Part shown: positions 20,940 through 29,837 of the stretch, piece after piece
Position numbering within the stretch: the first letter of the stretch is position 1
How the letters are laid out: each line of letters begins with the position of its first letter
Virus record (IMG/VR): IMGVR_UViG_3300025030_000337
Location: 1 to 29,951 of that record
DNA from: a virus
Length of the DNA: 29,951 nucleotides
Reading direction: 5' to 3' (one strand)
Made by a program: the position numbers and the translations under genes
The notes under the pieces: model-generated
Told to the model about the DNA's origin: nothing
What the model saw: only the letters and a program-made list of their open reading frames with translations
The model's database searches: none

Positions 20940-22571
20940 GTGGCAGTCTCGAAAAAATATCATGATGAAATCATTAAATGCGGACGAGAACCGGTCTATT
21001 TTTTAAATACATATTGCAAAATCTCAACGCCAAAAGAAGGTATAATTCCGCTTTCTTTGTTCAAATATCAAGAAAAAGTTATTAAAGATTATCAAAAACA
21101 TCGCTTTAATATCATTCTAAAAGCGAGGCAAACAGGCATTTCTACCATTACAGCAGCATATGCCGTATGGTTAATGCTTTTTCATAAAGATAAAAATATT
21201 CTCATTGTCGCAATCAAAAAAGATACGGCGATGAATTTAATTTACAAATGTAAAGAAGTTTTCGAAAATCTTCCAGATTGGTTGCTTACAAAAGGGAAAA
21301 CTCCAACTGGAATAACGAGAATTAAAAGTGAGACAAAAACATCGATAGGGCTTGAAAATGGTTCAAGAATTAAAGCAGTTCCAACGAGCCCTGATGCTGG
21401 ACGTTCTGAGGCATTGTCATTAGCCATTATCGACGAGGCCGCGCACATTAAAGACATTAATGAAGTTTATACATCATTATACAGCACGATTTCCACAGGC
21501 GGAAGTCTAATAATGATTTCATCTCCTTTGGGTGTCGGAAATTTATTTCATAAAATATACACAGAAGCCGAGGCAGGCAAAAACAATTATAATCCAATTA
21601 AAATTATTTGGAGCGATAGGCCAGATTATAATAAAAAGTGGTTCGAATTAATAACCGCCAATATGAACAAAAGAGAAATTGCCCAAGAATATTTGGCAGA
21701 TTTTTTGAGTTCTGGCGAAACTTTTATTGATGCCGAAGATATGGAATATGTTCAATCAATTATTAAAACTCCGATAGAAAGAACTTGGAATGATAGAGGT
21801 TTATGGATTTGGGAATATCCAAATCCGAACCATCAATATATCCTTTCGGCAGATATTTCCCGCGGAGACAAAAAAGATTTTTCAGCAATTCATATTATTG
21901 ATAATGATAATTTAGAAGTTGTGGCGGAATATCAAGGAAAAATAACTGTAGATAAACTGGCAGAAATGATTGATAAATATGGAAGATTATATAACAATGC
22001 TCTTATTTGCCCGGAAAATAATACGATTGGGTATGCCGTCATTAGAGAATTAATGAAATTAAATTATCCAAACTGTTTTCACAAAAAAAACAAATATGTT
22101 TTTTCAACAAATTATAATCCAATAAACGACACAAAACAAGATTGGGGCGTTTATACTGGCGCGGAAACAAGACCAAGAATGCTTCAAAAACTTTCGAGCG
22201 CCATAGAAAAAAAACTTTTAAAAGTTTATTCATCTCGTTTCTATAATGAACTTCAAACATTTATTTGGGACGGGCAAAGATTTGTAGCGCAAAATCATTA
22301 TACGGATGATATTGTTATGAGCCTTGCTATTGGAATTTATATAATTGATTTATCTGATAGATTTGGTGGAAAAACTGATAATGCTGCGGAATATATGCTT
22401 AAGGCAATGTCGGTTTCTTCGGTTGAATTTCAAAATCCTGCGGATAAACCGGCGCAAAATTGGATGCCAATTTCAATGGGCGGAGGAGAAATAAGAAATG
22501 TTAATAGCCAAAGATTTGGCGATAGAAGAATTCATCCAATGATGAACGATTGGCGCTGGATTTTAAAATAG
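20940..22571 (+). CDS. Terminase large subunit (T4 gp17 type)
   Basis: A 543-residue packaging motor from a GTG start at 20940. The ATPase half has the Walker A-like KARQTGIST (61-69), Walker B LAIIDEAA (D165, E166) and coupling motif ISSPLG (194-199). The RNase H-fold nuclease half has ADISRGDKKDFSAI (D305), CPENNTIG (E359) and HYTDDIVMS (D456/D457). It cuts concatemeric DNA and pumps it through the portal. The gene follows the nuclease-less paralogue by five bases and ends in TAG, rare in this window. Confidence 0.95.
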   Translation: MAVSKKYHDEIIKCGREPVYFLNTYCKISTPKEGIIPLSLFKYQEKVIKDYQKHRFNIILKARQTGISTITAAYAVWLMLFHKDKNILIVAIKKDTAMNLIYKCKEVFENLPDWLLTKGKTPTGITRIKSETKTSIGLENGSRIKAVPTSPDAGRSEALSLAIIDEAAHIKDINEVYTSLYSTISTGGSLIMISSPLGVGNLFHKIYTEAEAGKNNYNPIKIIWSDRPDYNKKWFELITANMNKREIAQEYLADFLSSGETFIDAEDMEYVQSIIKTPIERTWNDRGLWIWEYPNPNHQYILSADISRGDKKDFSAIHIIDNDNLEVVAEYQGKITVDKLAEMIDKYGRLYNNALICPENNTIGYAVIRELMKLNYPNCFHKKNKYVFSTNYNPINDTKQDWGVYTGAETRPRMLQKLSSAIEKKLLKVYSSRFYNELQTFIWDGQRFVAQNHYTDDIVMSLAIGIYIIDLSDRFGGKTDNAAEYMLKAMSVSSVEFQNPADKPAQNWMPISMGGGEIRNVNSQRFGDRRIHPMMNDWRWILK

Positions 22572-22598
22572 GGAATTTATCATATATTTATTAATATT

Positions 22599-22874
22599 AT
22601 GAAAATAACCACAAGAACCTTAAAAAAATTAATCAAGGAACGCTTCGACGAACACGAGGAAAGCGACGAATTTTTAAGAACTGGCAATCCAAAATTTGCG
22701 AGGGACCCTGAAAAAGCAACGCAGTCTCAAATTATAATGAATACCATTAAATCAAATGATATGCGAGCAATTTCAAAAATGCTAATGGATTTACATGAAG
22801 AATTGTATAAAACAAATCCAAGCGAGGCGGGATATATAGTCCGCAAAAACGCAAAAATGTATGGTTTGGGATAA
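22599..22874 (+). CDS. Hypothetical protein between terminase and portal
   Basis: A 91-residue helical protein that starts MKITTRTLKKLIKERFDEH, like the gene at 19534. It then has SQIIMNTIKSNDMRAISKMLMDLHEELYKT. Its position between terminase and portal suggests a virion or packaging accessory. No recognised domain. Confidence 0.6.
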   Translation: MKITTRTLKKLIKERFDEHEESDEFLRTGNPKFARDPEKATQSQIIMNTIKSNDMRAISKMLMDLHEELYKTNPSEAGYIVRKNAKMYGLG

Positions 22875-22882
22875 GAGATTTA

Positions 22883-22911
22883 TTTAAATCAAGAGAGCCA
22901 GGCGATAAAAT
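22883..22911 (+). promoter_or_regulatory. Possible promoter of the portal gene
   Basis: TTTAAA (22883-22888), a 17-base spacer and TAAAAT (22906-22911). The -10 box ends six bases before the ATG at 22918 and there is no clear ribosome binding site, as at other candidate leaderless starts here. Confidence 0.4.
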
Positions 22912-22917
22912 AGAACG

Positions 22918-25900
22918 ATGGCAAAACAGAATTTATTTAAAAAATTGGCTACGCTTTTTTCTGGCGGTAGAGCCATAACACGTAGACGTATAAGAAATTA
23001 TAATTTGGCGCCGTCTAATCCCGCCATGAATGCGTTTAAAACCTCGCAATCTTTTCTTTACGGCGGAATTATGAATTCTGCGTCGAGTTACGACAGAATT
23101 AACCGACATAATGACTTCCAAGAAATGGATTTAGATCCAATCATTCATTCCGCTCTTGATATATACGCAGAAGAAACCGTAAGTCCGGACGACAACGGAG
23201 ATATTATTCATATTTTTTCAGAAAATAGAAAAATTAAAGACATATTGGAATTTTTATTTTATGAAACTTTAAATGTTCAATTTTTTCTTTCTCCGTGGGT
23301 TAGATCTATGTGTAAGTTTGGAGATGTTTACCTTCTTTTGGATGTTCGTGATAAAATTGGTGTTTGCAATGTTTTCCCAATCCCTGTAAATGAAATTGAA
23401 AGAGAAGAAGGATTTGATCAAAATAATCCGGCGGCAGTAAGATTTAGGTGGCAAACAAACGGAAACAGACTTTTAGATGATTATGAGATTGCACATTTTC
23501 GTCTTTTGGGAGAAGATACATTTTTGCCGTACGGATCTTCAGTTTTGTCTGGGGCTCGAAGAATTTGGAGAATGGTTAAACATTTGGAAGATAATATGAT
23601 GCTGTACCGAGTGGTCAGGTCACCGGAACGTAGAGTTTTCTACATTGATACAGGCAACATTGCTCCCGAAAAAGTTCCTGATTATATGGAAGAAGTTAAA
23701 CGGACTATGACCACAAATCCAGTGGTAAACAAAAATAATGGAGAAATAGATTTAAGGCATAATGCTTTAACATCACTTCAAGATTATTACCTGCCAATTA
23801 AAGATGGCAGTCAAACTCGAATTGAAACTCTCGCGGGTGGTCGGCACGCCACCGATATTGACGATATTGAATATATGCAACGGCAATTGTTTGCAGCATT
23901 AAAAATTCCAAAAGCGTATTTGACTTACGAAGAAGAATTATGTCTTCACCCAGATACAAAAATTCCTCTTTTAGACGGACGAACAATAACGATAAAAGAA
24001 ATAGCGGAAGAATATGAAAATGAAAAACAAAATTGGGTTTATTCATCTGAACTTGACGGTTCTGTGAAGCCTGGAAAAATTTTATGGGCAGGAAAAACAA
24101 AAATTTGTAATAAATTACTTGAAATAACATTAGACAATAATGAGAAAATCCTCTGCACAGAAAATCACCCATTTTTATTACGAACTGGCAAATATAAACG
24201 AGCAGATGAACTTATTTGTAATGAAGGCATAATGCCTCTATACAGAAAACTATCAAATAAAAAAGAAAAAGATTTTGCCAATGGGTATGAGAAAATTCTA
24301 AACAATTCAACGAATAAATGGGTTTACACTCACAGAATGGTCGCAAATAATGAAAAAATTAATATTCACGAAAGTGCTGGAACATATATATATGACGTAA
24401 TTCATCATAATACATTTGATAAATTAAAAAATTACCCAGAACATTTAACTTTAATGAGTAATAGATATCATTTTCAATATCACGGAAAAATGGCATCAGA
24501 GCGCACCAAAAAATTTTGGGAAAACGACAATGGAAAATTAAGAAAAAAAATAGAAGAAATTAAAAAAACAGAGGAATATAGACAAAAAATTTCCAACGGG
24601 AATAAAAAAGCCTGGTCTAGAGATAATGGAAGCAGAAGAAAAAAACAATCTGAACTATTAACTGAACTCAATAAGAAATCTTGGGAAAATGACAACTATA
24701 GACAAAAAAAATTGAAAATTCTGAAAACAGATGAGCACAAACAAAAAGTTTCTATGGGGATAAGAAAATATTGGAATAATAATGATAATGAAAATAGAAA
24801 AAAGATGTCCGTGGGACAAAAAAAACAAGATAACCCAAACTGGAAACCAAGACCAAAGTTAGAAGATTTAATAGAATTAGTCAAAAAAGGAGTTTCGGAA
24901 AAATTTGAAGCTAGAGATATTTTAAATTGTTCCTTAAGCGGAATAGACGAAATTTTATTCTCTAATGAAATTGATGGTTGGTGTGATCTTATTTGTAAGT
25001 TTGGCAAAAGAAAAAAGGGGGGAAAAATAAAATCAATAGATTTAAATTATGCCTCGTCTATTTCAGCGACAAGCAAAAATAGATTGGATTTTTATAAAAA
25101 AATAGGTATATCAAAAAAAGGTTTTGGAAACTATTTTAAAAGAAACAATTTAAATCTATTTAAATGGTTTAAAGAAAATCTAAATAAAATTAACCATAAA
25201 ATTATATCAATAAAAACCATTATTTTATCGGAGCCAATTGAAGTTTATGATTTGACAATTGACAAATATAACAATTTCGCTCTTGATGCTGGAGTATTTG
25301 TCCATAATTCATCTAAAGCCGGATTAAGCCAACAAGATTTGCGTTTCAATCGCACAATTAACCATATTCAAAAAACCGTTATCTCCGAACTTAACAAAAT
25401 CGCCACAATCCATCTCGTTGCTCATGGTTTCGCTGACGAAGAAATTCTAAATTTTGACCTAAAACTTTCTAATCCTTCTGCTCTTGCCGAGCAACAAAAA
25501 CTTGAACTTCTCCGCTCCAAATTCGAAATCATCTCAACACCCGAACCTGGCTACTTCTCTCGCGACTGGCTTCGCAGAAAAGTTATGGGATTAACCCAAG
25601 AAGAAATTGAAGAAATTGATCGAGAACTTCGCCGCGACAAACTCTTTGAAGTTGAAATGGAAGATATTAATTTGCCCGGTGGGGAAGGTGGAGGAGGCGG
25701 AGGTTTTGGAGCGCCAGGGGGCGGTATAGGCGCCGAATTTGGCGACGATGATTTAGGTATGACCCCAACGTCCGATGAAACTGGAGGCGGATTAGAAGCC
25801 CCGGAGGGCGAATTAGGAGGCGATGAAGGAGAAGCAGAAAAGCCCGAGGAAGAAGAGGGAGAAGAAGATTTATTCGCTGGTGATGAAAAAGAAGTCGGCG

Positions 25901-26433
25901 GGAAGAAAAAATTATTGATGGCTTCTGACAATGATGAAGAAATCTTTCTTGACGAGGAAGACGAAGAAGAAAATAAAAAACAACTCAAATTATCTATTCA
26001 AGACGAAGATGCTCCAATTAAAGCAATGAACCAAATGCAGAGAGTTTTCCACAACAGAAATAGAAAACGACGACACGGGCCAAAAGCATTAGATATGCCA
26101 GATTTTAACAGCATGCTTTCTTATAAAAATAAATCTCATTCCGATCCATACGACAAAGAATTCTTAAAAAATCCAAATCGCGAAACATTTAAATTATCTG
26201 ACGGCAAAGTTTTGGGACTTTATTATGATAAAAAAATTGCCGAAAATGAAAAAATTGCCTCTAAAACTTTGACAATGCTTGATAATTTAAAAAAGAAATT
26301 AAAATTAGATAATAGAAAAATAATTATAACTGAAAATGAAGAAACCAAAAAAGAAGAAAAGGATTTAGAAGAAATTCTAAAAGAAAGCATTATTGCCGGC
26401 GGCGAAAATAATAATGATGACAACAACCAATAA
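22918..26433 (+). CDS. Portal vertex protein (T4 gp20 type) interrupted by an in-frame intein
   Basis: A precursor of 1171 residues. The N-extein (1-341) has the T4-like portal pattern (RIRNYNLAPSNPAM, DLDPIIHSALDIYAEE, VRSMCKFGDVYLLLD, IWRMVKHLEDNMMLYRVVRSPERRVFYID). The intein covers residues 342-797. The C-extein resumes SSKAGLSQQDLRFNRTI, so splicing restores a conserved portal segment (TYEEEL joined to SSKAG). Mature length would be about 715 residues. The C-terminus carries a Gly-rich stretch and a long acidic segment (about residues 920-1030) not usual in gp20, followed by MQRVFHNRNRKRRHG. The portal forms the ring through which DNA enters the head. The following gene overlaps its end by 20 bases. 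Confidence 0.92.
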   Translation: MAKQNLFKKLATLFSGGRAITRRRIRNYNLAPSNPAMNAFKTSQSFLYGGIMNSASSYDRINRHNDFQEMDLDPIIHSALDIYAEETVSPDDNGDIIHIFSENRKIKDILEFLFYETLNVQFFLSPWVRSMCKFGDVYLLLDVRDKIGVCNVFPIPVNEIEREEGFDQNNPAAVRFRWQTNGNRLLDDYEIAHFRLLGEDTFLPYGSSVLSGARRIWRMVKHLEDNMMLYRVVRSPERRVFYIDTGNIAPEKVPDYMEEVKRTMTTNPVVNKNNGEIDLRHNALTSLQDYYLPIKDGSQTRIETLAGGRHATDIDDIEYMQRQLFAALKIPKAYLTYEEELCLHPDTKIPLLDGRTITIKEIAEEYENEKQNWVYSSELDGSVKPGKILWAGKTKICNKLLEITLDNNEKILCTENHPFLLRTGKYKRADELICNEGIMPLYRKLSNKKEKDFANGYEKILNNSTNKWVYTHRMVANNEKINIHESAGTYIYDVIHHNTFDKLKNYPEHLTLMSNRYHFQYHGKMASERTKKFWENDNGKLRKKIEEIKKTEEYRQKISNGNKKAWSRDNGSRRKKQSELLTELNKKSWENDNYRQKKLKILKTDEHKQKVSMGIRKYWNNNDNENRKKMSVGQKKQDNPNWKPRPKLEDLIELVKKGVSEKFEARDILNCSLSGIDEILFSNEIDGWCDLICKFGKRKKGGKIKSIDLNYASSISATSKNRLDFYKKIGISKKGFGNYFKRNNLNLFKWFKENLNKINHKIISIKTIILSEPIEVYDLTIDKYNNFALDAGVFVHNSSKAGLSQQDLRFNRTINHIQKTVISELNKIATIHLVAHGFADEEILNFDLKLSNPSALAEQQKLELLRSKFEIISTPEPGYFSRDWLRRKVMGLTQEEIEEIDRELRRDKLFEVEMEDINLPGGEGGGGGGFGAPGGGIGAEFGDDDLGMTPTSDETGGGLEAPEGELGGDEGEAEKPEEEEGEEDLFAGDEKEVGGKKKLLMASDNDEEIFLDEEDEEENKKQLKLSIQDEDAPIKAMNQMQRVFHNRNRKRRHGPKALDMPDFNSMLSYKNKSHSDPYDKEFLKNPNRETFKLSDGKVLGLYYDKKIAENEKIASKTLTMLDNLKKKLKLDNRKIIITENEETKKEEKDLEEILKESIIAGGENNNDDNNQ
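23941..25308 (+). mobile_element. Intein with HNH homing endonuclease in the portal gene
   Basis: A 456-residue insertion. It begins with C (CLHPDTKIPLLDGRTITIKEI, block A), has a block B TENHPF (about intein residue 73) and ends GVFVHN followed by Ser (+1), the standard splice residues. Near intein residues 130-181 is an HNH nuclease (HRMVANNEKINIHESAG...YDVIHHNTFDKLKNYPEHL...SNRYHFQYH). Four or so repeats containing KKxWxxDNxxxRKK follow (NUMOD3-like DNA-binding units), then a helix-turn-helix-like region. It should splice itself out and spread to intein-free portal genes. All key residues (C1, the block B histidine, the final HN, and S+1) are present, so it looks active. Confidence 0.92.
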
Positions 26434-27295
26434 TAACAATCGGAAACACAGGAAAAAAAGAAACACTGGACTTTTATACGAATTTTTAATTCGTTATATT
26501 TCCAATGCTCTTGTTGAGAATAACGATAAAAATATAAAAAAAGCAGTTAAAATATTTAAAAAATTCTTCAAAAAAGACAAAGAACTTTATAAGGAATTTC
26601 GTCTTTTTAATTCTTTATATAAGACCGCGACGGAAAAAGAAAGCGTTGCCTCGTCAATTTTAAGCGAAGCGAAAAGATATTCAAATTCTTTTGATTTGGA
26701 AAAACTTGACCGAGAGAAATCTCTTCTTATTAGAGAGATAAATCACAATTTAAACGATGAAGAGTTTTTTTCGCGCAGAGTTCCAGACTATAAAACTCAC
26801 GCCACAATTCAAAATCTTTTTAATGAATGGCGAAGCAATTCTATGGACCTTTCCAAGGTCGCAGAATATGAACAATTTTTAACAGAATGGCTCATGACAC
26901 CACGAGAAGATAAATACGACCTTGAAAAATTAAAAGATAATAATATTGACGCGCTCGTTTTGAGATTAATGTCCGAAAAAGTGAATGATAAATATTCAAA
27001 ATTATTAAATGAAGAACAAAAAGAAATCATTAAAAATTATGCTTTTTCTATTGAAAATGACGAGAATGGAAAATTGAGAGAAAGTCTCGTTAAAATCAAG
27101 GAAGAAATTTTATCAAATATTAAAGAATATGTTAATAACGACAAAGAAAAAAATCAATATATTCTTGAAAAATTAAATAAAACAGAAGAAATGATTTTAA
27201 ACGAAAATCTTGAAGTTGTCGATGATGAAGTCATCACAAGATTTTTGAAATATTCGCAATTAAAACAAGAATTAATAGTTGAAGAAAAAAACTAA
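26414..27295 (+). CDS. Post-portal structural protein, probably prohead-associated
   Basis: About 293 residues from the ATG at 26414, overlapping the portal end by 20 bases. A basic start (RKHRKKRNTGLLYEFLIRYISNALVE) is followed by FKKDKELYKEFRLFNSLYKT, KLDREKSLLIREINHNLND and a helical remainder. I recall closely similar proteins next to gp20 in marine T4-like phages, where their role is not settled; prohead core or assembly is a reasonable guess from position. It ends at the convergent junction with the minus-strand operon. Confidence 0.65.
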   Translation: MMTTTNNNNRKHRKKRNTGLLYEFLIRYISNALVENNDKNIKKAVKIFKKFFKKDKELYKEFRLFNSLYKTATEKESVASSILSEAKRYSNSFDLEKLDREKSLLIREINHNLNDEEFFSRRVPDYKTHATIQNLFNEWRSNSMDLSKVAEYEQFLTEWLMTPREDKYDLEKLKDNNIDALVLRLMSEKVNDKYSKLLNEEQKEIIKNYAFSIENDENGKLRESLVKIKEEILSNIKEYVNNDKEKNQYILEKLNKTEEMILNENLEVVDDEVITRFLKYSQLKQELIVEEKN

Positions 27296-27498
27296 TCTTT
27301 AACAACCTTAAGCGAAGCATTGCCCCACATTGCAAAGAACGCGACTTCTTCTCTGTTTAAATTTAAACAGAAAAATTTAACAGCGATAATATCTTTGCCT
27401 TCAAATGTGATTTTTTTGAAAATAAAAAATAGTTTTTCTGGCCCGCAACTTTGAAGCAATGCTCCGGCTTTTAAAGAGGCAAATTTTGCTACTAACAT
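27292..27498 (-). CDS. Small beta-rich protein (minus strand), last gene of the operon
   Basis: A 68-residue protein that begins MLVAKFASLKAGALLQSCGPEKLFFIFKKI and continues with strands (IIAVKFFCLNLNREEVAFFAM). Its AGALLQ opening matches RGALLQ in the gene transcribed just before it, so the two are probably diverged duplicates. Its stop (TAG) shares bases with the TAA of the plus-strand gene at 27295. Confidence 0.55.
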   Translation of the reverse strand: MLVAKFASLKAGALLQSCGPEKLFFIFKKITFEGKDIIAVKFFCLNLNREEVAFFAMWGNASLKVVKD

Positions 27499-27792
27499 TT
27501 AGTTTTTTAAAATGATAAAAGTTTCCTTGAAAATTCTATGCTTAAGGCAAGCACAAGAATAGAGTTCGTTTTCTGGACACATTTCTTCTATAGAATATAT
27601 TAAATTTGTCTTTAATGAGAAAACTTTTAAAGTTAAAAAATCATTAAATTTGATATGGCACCCTAAAAAAATAAACTTTTCATCATTTCTAACTATTTCC
27701 TTTTTATTAAAATGAGTTTTCCAAAGCCAATTATATTTATCGTTTTTGTTTCTTTGTAAGAGCGCACCACGATTAAAATCGTTGTAATTCAT
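27499..27792 (-). CDS. Small hypothetical protein (minus strand), related to the next gene
   Basis: A 97-residue protein beginning MNYNDFNRGALLQRNKNDKY. It is beta-prone, with several Cys and His residues toward the end (MCPENELYSCACLKHR) that could bind zinc. The RGALLQ start resembles that of the following gene. Its start overlaps the previous gene by ATGA. Confidence 0.5.
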   Translation of the reverse strand: MNYNDFNRGALLQRNKNDKYNWLWKTHFNKKEIVRNDEKFIFLGCHIKFNDFLTLKVFSLKTNLIYSIEEMCPENELYSCACLKHRIFKETFIILKN

Positions 27793-28148
27793 TTTGATTT
27801 ATCCGTTAAAATTAGCGTGTTGCCCATTAATGTTGGTTTGTTAAACGCCATAATTTCTATATGTTCTTTTACGCGAAAATGATAATCTTTATCTGACGGT
27901 TCTATTAATCTTGTTTTTGAAATTTGTTTCATTTTCTTTCTTGAAATTTCTATATTTTGAAAATTAAATTCAACCAACTCAAAATCAGAAGGAATTAACC
28001 ATAAAGCAGTTCTAAAACTTGTCATCGCTCCTTTTTTTGTTGGGAAATGCTTTCCTTCGTTATTCCAAGAATGCCCGCCTCTTCCATCAGAATTCATTCC
28101 GCCGAACCAAAGATTATGAATTGGGTTGTAAATTTTAAAATAATTCAT
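27789..28148 (-). CDS. Hypothetical protein (minus strand)
   Basis: A 119-residue protein. The N-terminal half (YFKIYNPIHNLWFGGMNSDGRGGHSWNNEGKHFPTKKGAMTSFRTALW) has the make-up of small phage proteins with a YxIxN...GG...W..xGK core. The rest ends in PSDFELVEFNF and a charged tail. It is linked to the neighbours on both sides by four-base overlaps. Function is unknown. Confidence 0.55.
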   Translation of the reverse strand: MNYFKIYNPIHNLWFGGMNSDGRGGHSWNNEGKHFPTKKGAMTSFRTALWLIPSDFELVEFNFQNIEISRKKMKQISKTRLIEPSDKDYHFRVKEHIEIMAFNKPTLMGNTLILTDKSK

Positions 28149-28672
28149 TTTCTAAATCTTGTTAAGTCTTCAAAACGATCTTTTAAATGACGAATTGATT
28201 TATATGTTCCGTGTTCTTTATTTATATTTAAAGTTTCTTCAATAAGATCTGTAAGAACTTCTTTATTGCTTTTTTTAGATTGAGTTTTGGGTTGATCGGA
28301 AACTTGCTCTTTGTTAAATTCAACAAAATCTTTAAATCTATTTTTTAACCATTCGCCCGCGGTGAAATTTCCGTGCAAATCAGCAAGTTTTAAAACTTGC
28401 TCAATAAGTTCTAAAAGAACATCTTCATTATTTTTTTTAGGAGCTGGTTCGGTTTCTTTGCGAACAAAGGTTTCTTGCTCTAAACACTCAATAATAATGC
28501 CAGTTCCATTACAATCTGGGCAATCTATTGTTCTGTATAAAACTTTATCGTTAGGGTAGTAAGGAGACCAATGATATTCATTTAATTCACCAGGGGCGAA
28601 ATCTGATTCAGATCTTCGGTATGTGCGTGTGCCACCGCCATGACACTTATGACATTTTTTAGCATTATTCAT
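28145..28672 (-). CDS. DnaJ-type zinc-finger protein with a duplicated helical unit (minus strand)
   Basis: About 175 residues from ATG 28672; a TTG at 28681 would add three residues. Two CxxCxGxG-like motifs, CHKCHGGGT and CPDCNGTG, separated by about 40 residues, match the zinc centre of DnaJ chaperones. There is no J domain or C-terminal substrate domain. Two copies of a unit of about 38 residues follow: EDVLLELIEQVLKLADLHGN...WLKNRFKDF and KEVLTDLIEETLNINKEHGT...HLKDRFEDL. A minimal zinc protein of this kind could act with host Hsp70 or bind nucleic acid. Confidence 0.65.
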   Translation of the reverse strand: MNNAKKCHKCHGGGTRTYRRSESDFAPGELNEYHWSPYYPNDKVLYRTIDCPDCNGTGIIIECLEQETFVRKETEPAPKKNNEDVLLELIEQVLKLADLHGNFTAGEWLKNRFKDFVEFNKEQVSDQPKTQSKKSNKEVLTDLIEETLNINKEHGTYKSIRHLKDRFEDLTRFRK

Positions 28673-28690
28673 TTTGAACAAACCTTAAAT

Positions 28691-28912
28691 TTATTTTCTA
28701 TTTATAATTTTGCAATATGGAAGATTTTTTCTTGTTAAAATAATAGTGTCAAATGGTTTTGATTTAGTTTTTCCGCCAACTTTAATAACCTTAATAAAAT
28801 TTGCTTTTGAAGATAATACCAAAAAATAATGATGTTCTCCAGAACAACCGTCACTTGCTGGATCGAACTTTATCAAATCACCAACTTTAATTTCGGCTAA
28901 TGAGTTAATCAT
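28691..28912 (-). CDS. Small beta-rich protein (minus strand; SH3-like by pattern)
   Basis: A 73-residue protein: INSLAEIKVGDLIKFDPASD, then HHYFLVLSSKANFIKVI. It shows the I+xGDLIKF...xLVLSS pattern of the small-barrel genes elsewhere in the window. It lies between the DnaJ-type gene and an unknown gene in the same operon. Confidence 0.6.
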   Translation of the reverse strand: MINSLAEIKVGDLIKFDPASDGCSGEHHYFLVLSSKANFIKVIKVGGKTKSKPFDTIILTRKNLPYCKIINRK

Positions 28913-28914
28913 TT

Positions 28915-29373
28915 TTAATATTTAATTTCCATAAATCCTTTTGATTTTCTTAAATTTTTAAGAAGTTCTTCAGTTTCTTTTCCTTTTTCTTCTGGCGTCA
29001 AAGAAGCAACCCTTTTTCTTTCCGTTTCTTGTTGTTCTTTGTATTCTTTATTCATTTTGTCAATATGCTGTTGTAGAATAGAGGGCGTCTTATTTAAAGT
29101 ATCAGAGTGCCAATATGCGCTTCTACTATATTTAGCACGGAAGTCAGAAATTATTTTATTTTCTTCTTTTTGTTTATTTAAATGATTTCCGTTCAAAATA
29201 TCTTGGAATGAATAAGAATTTATTTGAACCGCCCACCAAATAAACCACTCGCAATTTTCTGGCGGAACATTTTTGTATTTGCTTCTTGATTTGAATTTGT
29301 TTTTTAAAATTTGTTCATAGGCTTCCGGATAATTGTTTGTGATATATTCGTGTGTTATTTTTAAATAAGCCAT
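28915..29373 (-). CDS. Hypothetical protein (minus strand)
   Basis: A 152-residue protein. The N-terminal helical part (YLKITHEYITNNYPEAYEQIL) is followed by an aromatic stretch (CEWFIWWAVQINSYSF). A charged coiled-coil-like C-terminus follows (NKEYKEQQETERKRVASLTPEEKGKETEEL). The gene starts directly after the stop of the gene at 29374. No known domain. Confidence 0.6.
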   Translation of the reverse strand: MAYLKITHEYITNNYPEAYEQILKNKFKSRSKYKNVPPENCEWFIWWAVQINSYSFQDILNGNHLNKQKEENKIISDFRAKYSRSAYWHSDTLNKTPSILQQHIDKMNKEYKEQQETERKRVASLTPEEKGKETEELLKNLRKSKGFMEIKY

Positions 29374-29835
29374 TTATACTTTCTCTTCTATTTCTTGAAG
29401 TTCTCTAATTTTATTTTCCCAGAACTTTATAGATTTTTTACTTTTTTTAAATTTTGCCTCGCGAAGTTTATTTTTTGATTTAAAAATTTTAAAATCCAAA
29501 TTCTTTTTTAATTCAACAAAGAAGTTTTCAGCATAATCTTCAAAATCTTTCCAGTCTTGTTCAACTGGTTTCCTACCATTTCGGCGGGAGAAACCACTAA
29601 AATATTCTTTTTTAAGTTTGTTTTTATTGTTTTCAAATCCTATTTTACTTAAATAAAGAAAGCCTTCTTCTCTTCCAACGGAAGGAAATTCTCCATATAC
29701 ACGAATAAACCAATTGTCTGGAACTTCTACAACTTTTTCTTTAGAGCCGGCAAAAGAAATGACTATATCTGGAACTTGGAGGGTTTGTCTACCCTCATTG
29801 CGCAATGCGCCGATAAATCCTTCATAAATTTTCAT
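29374..29835 (-). CDS. Hypothetical protein directly after rtcB (minus strand)
   Basis: A 153-residue protein: a beta-rich N-terminal half (IYEGFIGALRNEGRQTLQVPD, VVEVPDNWFIRVYGEFP) and a basic helical C-terminal half (KSKNKLREAKFKKSKKSIKFWENKIRELQEI). It starts two bases after the RtcB stop, so the two are co-translated. No family is recognised. Confidence 0.6.
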   Translation of the reverse strand: MKIYEGFIGALRNEGRQTLQVPDIVISFAGSKEKVVEVPDNWFIRVYGEFPSVGREEGFLYLSKIGFENNKNKLKKEYFSGFSRRNGRKPVEQDWKDFEDYAENFFVELKKNLDFKIFKSKNKLREAKFKKSKKSIKFWENKIRELQEIEEKV

Positions 29836-29837
29836 TT

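Noticed and set aside
25551-25988. 145-codon minus-strand Ser/Pro-rich frame
   Set aside because: It is antisense to the Gly-rich and acidic portal segment; its composition is explained by that strand.
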